This document shows, piece by piece, positions 60,237-64,000 of a stretch of 64,000 nt of DNA. Numbering within the stretch: the stretch's first letter is position 1; every line of letters begins with the position of its first letter. The notes below the pieces were generated by a model. The model searched no databases. It was not told the DNA's origin and worked only from the letters and a program-made list of their open reading frames with translations. The stretch spans positions 26,649,315 through 26,713,314 of the forward strand of contig NC_045141.1 in NCBI RefSeq assembly GCF_008831285.2. Direction: 5' to 3'. Source of the DNA: Nymphaea colorata (Eukaryota > Streptophyta > Magnoliopsida > Nymphaeales > Nymphaeaceae). The position numbers and the translations under genes are program-made.

Positions 60237-63200
60237 ACTTCAAAATTTTCACCTGAAGAAGGAAAACAGAAAACCTTTTTTTGGAGCAATCAAACACCTC
60301 TCAAGACATTTTCTGTACTATGAGATACTCGAACTTGGAGTATCTCAAATGTGCCATAGTCCCACAGCCGTGTAAACGCCAAACAAGCAACCCATGATGC
60401 GTGTTTTCGGAGACAAAAAGTTTTTGATCTCAGACAAGAGAATAAACAAAACAATTTTTTCTCAAAACTTCGTAATGAAGACCCATTTTTTCATAAAAGT
60501 TTTTAAAAATCATTAAGATAACAAAATAATGTCTTCAATATTAAACAAAGCTATTTCAAATATCTAATAAATCAAATCAAACGTTGCCGTTTGCATGTTA
60601 GGTCGGTTTTTTCACGTAACATTGGAACTGCATTTTTATGTTATGTCCCCTTTGCGGGGAATGATTCCTGTGGTGCTTATCTGAAGTAAGGTTCTTGAAA
60701 GTTAACAGAACTTTCACTGCAAAGTTTTATACTGTTGGGGAGAGGGTTATAGGGTCTCTCACACCTATAAGTGTGGCCTCTTTGCTATTAAAAGGAAAAG
60801 AATCCCAATATTAGTCCCTAGCGCGCTAGGAAGCAAGACATATGAGTTAACATTACCATGGCTATCTATGTGTTTTGCCATGGGATTGTCCTCAAGAAAA
60901 GGCGTTCCCACGTTTCCCCTATACGTCTTTGTAACAAATTAAGTGACCCGTATGAATGCCTTATTGTATGCTGGGAAAATCTCCATGCTTCTATGAAATT
61001 TTAAAAAAAAAAAATCCAATGACAAATTTTCTAGACAAGATCAAAGATCAGAGCAGTTTAACAGAAACGTTTTACATGAAAAAAAAACAACTAATTGTCC
61101 AGAGAAGGACCATGACTTAAACAAAGCGGAACAATAGTAACCAAGCTGAAGCCTCACCTGGAAGCACAAACAAGACTGAAGCTCGCCTTCTTCAAAATAA
61201 ACAAACGTAAGCTAGTCACAAGACTAGGGCCGAAATTTCTAGTGGTCTTCCAATATGCGTCTTGTTCACTTCAAACTTTACAATATTGCATAATCTCAAA
61301 AACTTTATACTCTTTAGAAGCAGATGCTTATATTCGAAGAAATTTCATATGACGTTCACACTTTTTTAAGGAAGACGTTCACATTTTATACTTGTCATGA
61401 TGATGGGTGGACTGTTGAATAAATAGAACTCGTAAGTCGTAAAGCATGTTTTTCTTCAAGTGAGAAAAGGCAAGCGAAAGAAAATGTTTCAAACGTTACT
61501 CAGCTGAAAAAAAAAAGACACATAAATTTGCAACCAGTAATCACCTAGTTGAGGCAGAAAACCCGAACATTATACAAAGTCTTCATCACAATACTCCAGT
61601 TTCTTAGTGCTATGGAAGTTGTCCCAATTTGATGCTGAAAAACGTCACACTGTTGCATAGTAGACGTCATCGAAAATATCATGGGAATGCCTCCGCAAAC
61701 CACGGTTATGTTGAAAACTACGATGAACGGATGAGCACGTCGCAAGCCATATCATAAACACACAGGATCAGCGCAAAAAGCAGATGAAACTCGTAGAAAT
61801 CTGGAGCAAACAACACAACCCGTCAACCAACGTACCAGGAGAAATAAAAAGCAATAAAACGATCGGAGAGGAGTGCATCGACTTGTTCATATTTTATCAC
61901 TGCTTTAACCATATTTTAATAACTTTATTAAGTTCATTGCAACCTTATTTCATTTGAAAAACTGCTTTAAACTTAAAAAGGAGCGTTTTTTAGGCTGGAC
62001 AGAGTGTGAAACCGTAAACCTTAGACCTCTCATTTTCCAAAAGCTGCCAAATAACAGCCTGTTCCAACTATCATTTGGCTAAGCTTGCGAAACCTGAAAT
62101 GATGGTTTATAAAGTTCTATTCCAACTGCGACTTACATTAGAAAGCTGCTCTTGGCAATCTTGCATTATTTTCTGTCACTCATTACAGGTGTAAAACCTT
62201 TATCTAAAAGGCTAGCGCGATTTGGAAGAACCCACTGGTCTGTTCAATTTGGAAGCCTTAAAGTCCAATTCTTAAATTGACTTTTCCATGAATCTGGCTA
62301 CAACAAAACCTAAATTGGGTTGTTCAGACTTGGCTTCTTTAAGAAACCGACTTTAGGGTTCCGGTCAGGCTTGAACCAGCAAACCTGGCTTTCCTAGCGA
62401 AATGAAAATGCTTGGCTCTACCCAAGGGACTTGAACTCTTTACCTTCCATTGAAAACGATAGAACATTGTGTAAAATATTTTTTAAGTCGTCTGTATATG
62501 CTACTGCTAGGTGGGTATAAAATGCATCAACCTAAGTATCAATTGTCAATTTGGAAAAAAAAAAAAAAAAACAAAGGTTGTGAGTTTTTTCTTTCTTTTC
62601 TTCTTGAGAACCATTGTTCTTATTTTCTTCAGGAGTCTACCACCTAAAGCTGGTTTCTCGCTAACTATATATATATATATTGTTTTTAAATTGTACTAGT
62701 GTCTGAAATGTGAACAATTTGATGAAGGAAAAAAGCAATGGGAAGCGAAAATCTTGGTAACTATCAATGCGTCCAAGCGGCGGACAAGCTTTGTAATAAG
62801 TGGATAAGCTAACCTGAATTGGCGTATAAAAAGCAGGTGGTAAGATTCCATTTCCTGATCTTTTACGATATTTATCCATAATGAAAACCACTGTCTCAAG
62901 TACTGAAGGAGACTTTTTTTAATAAGATTAATATATATATATTATTGAATTATGCTTTGTCCTGGAGTCCTTGGATATCACGCTTAAAAATAACAAAAAC
63001 ATGCCTGTGTTTTTTATATTGAAGAAAACGCACTGAATCTTTTGCTGCTAGGAAACAAAGTTACGTCAATAGCACTTAGGTCGTTGCTAGCTGTCGAGCT
63101 GAGCTGGATTAATGAGATAAAATAACAAAGATGGCCGCCTCCGTGCAAAGCTTTTTTCATTGGCCTCTTTGGGAATGGACCAACATTAATGCATGTTCGT

Positions 63201-64000
63201 CTATTGGCTCATTGTTTTTATGCTTCAAAGATAGGAAGGATAAACTGAGCACATTTACGACGACGAGTATTCCTCTTGGCAAGGTTTGTCAAGAAGCGAA
63301 GCGAGGATGTAAACGGACTAGAAATTTGGATTTGAAGCTGCCAATGTCTGATTAAGCGGATATTACTCAATTGTACTTGAATGTTAGACATATATTTAAT
63401 GGGCTTATATATGTCGATCATCATAAATTATAGGCTATCTGAATAGATATAACCATTTAAAAGTTATATAATAAGCCAAGGTCTGTCATCTCATTTGGTG
63501 TGCATCAAATATACATAGTAACCGGAGAGGATTCATATTCGGTTTATGATATAAAAAACTGTCATTTGGACCCTGATAAATCTATAAATGAGGTTGTGTT
63601 CCCCAAGGCTCAAAGGTTAGAAAAAAAATATTTTGTATGATTTACGTACATGATTTCGTGCCACGCCTTAAAAGTCTTTGGCCGATCCAGTGAGCCTTCT
63701 TCCAATCTTGCAATGGACATGAGTACGTTTCCACTATCTTTTCTTCAATGAAGAGTATGATCGATTTTATTATTGTTTTGGCATGAATAGTTTATTTTGT
63801 TTGTGCCGTTACTGCCAGGTGTATAGATACAAAATTAATATTCAAAAGCACGTACGTAAAGATCGCTTAGAATTTGAACATGTATTGAAACCTAACCATA
63901 CTTATGAAGAATATTCCAGATATTATTTTTATTTTTTTTTTGTACATTTAATTGCTTAACCTTAACGGCTGTCGTATTATAAGCACCTAAGGTAGCCGGT
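60237..64000. other. Intergenic DNA to the right edge
   Basis: AT-rich with homopolymer A runs and short (TA)n runs (about 62667-62680 and 62931-62942). The largest open frames are under 80 codons and unlike known proteins. A 74-codon plus-strand frame at 63131-63355 starts in a good context (AAAGATGGCCGCC) but has no recognisable domain. Confidence 0.5.

Noticed and set aside
62340-62460. tRNA-like words (CTTGAACC, GACTTGAACTC) near 62.4 kb
   Set aside because: No acceptor, D or anticodon stem can be formed around them, so no tRNA gene is supported.

Overview
The window is nuclear DNA from a flowering plant. It has split genes with GT-AG introns, long AT-rich intergenic stretches, many small non-autonomous transposons, and gene families found only in land plants: group IX AP2/ERF, DYW-class PPR, AGC-VIII kinase and DUF630/DUF632. 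The species cannot be fixed from the sequence. I saw no bacterial, viral or organellar gene block, no CRISPR array and no gene cluster that looks like a new system.

Layout, left to right. (1) An intronless group IX ERF transcription factor on + (1471-2250). Its promoter has a TATA box, a G-box and a perfect 11-bp inverted repeat built on TGACG cores. A tRNA-like relic lies further upstream. (2) Convergent to it, on -, is an eight-exon gene for COP9 signalosome subunit 7 (4111-14329). Its introns hold a well-delimited hAT-like MITE (8-bp target duplication) and two members of a GTAC-rich Mutator-like MITE family (10-11-bp duplications). A third member lies just past the stop codon. (3) About 6.6 kb of AT-rich DNA with no gene I can support. 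(4) A four-exon DUF630/DUF632 gene on + (21588-26535) with a predicted myristoylated N-terminus. (5) About 14.7 kb without a convincing gene, holding microsatellites, small tandem duplications and one possible first exon near 37.7 kb. (6) An intronless 1020-aa DYW PPR protein on - (41202-44264). (7) A tRNA-Asn(GTT) gene on - (46819-46892) beside a local repeat array. (8) A two-exon AGC-VIIIa kinase of the KIPK/D6PK type on - (48361-51365), with a short upstream reading frame overlapping its first start codon. (9) About 12.6 kb (51.4-64 kb) with no supported gene, including a CpG-rich patch near 54.3-54.8 kb and a MITE-like element near 60.1 kb.

The genes do not form a pathway; they are independent housekeeping and regulatory loci (ethylene/defence transcription, cullin deneddylation, organelle RNA editing, auxin/growth kinase signalling). 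The observations best supported by the sequence are the transposons with readable target-site duplications inside the CSN7 gene, the stop codon embedded in the last visible CSN7 donor site together with a tandem (NAGNAG) acceptor, the TGACG palindrome before the ERF gene, and the overlapping uORF of the kinase. Exon borders were set by hand from splice consensus, frame continuity and family conservation, with no transcript data.
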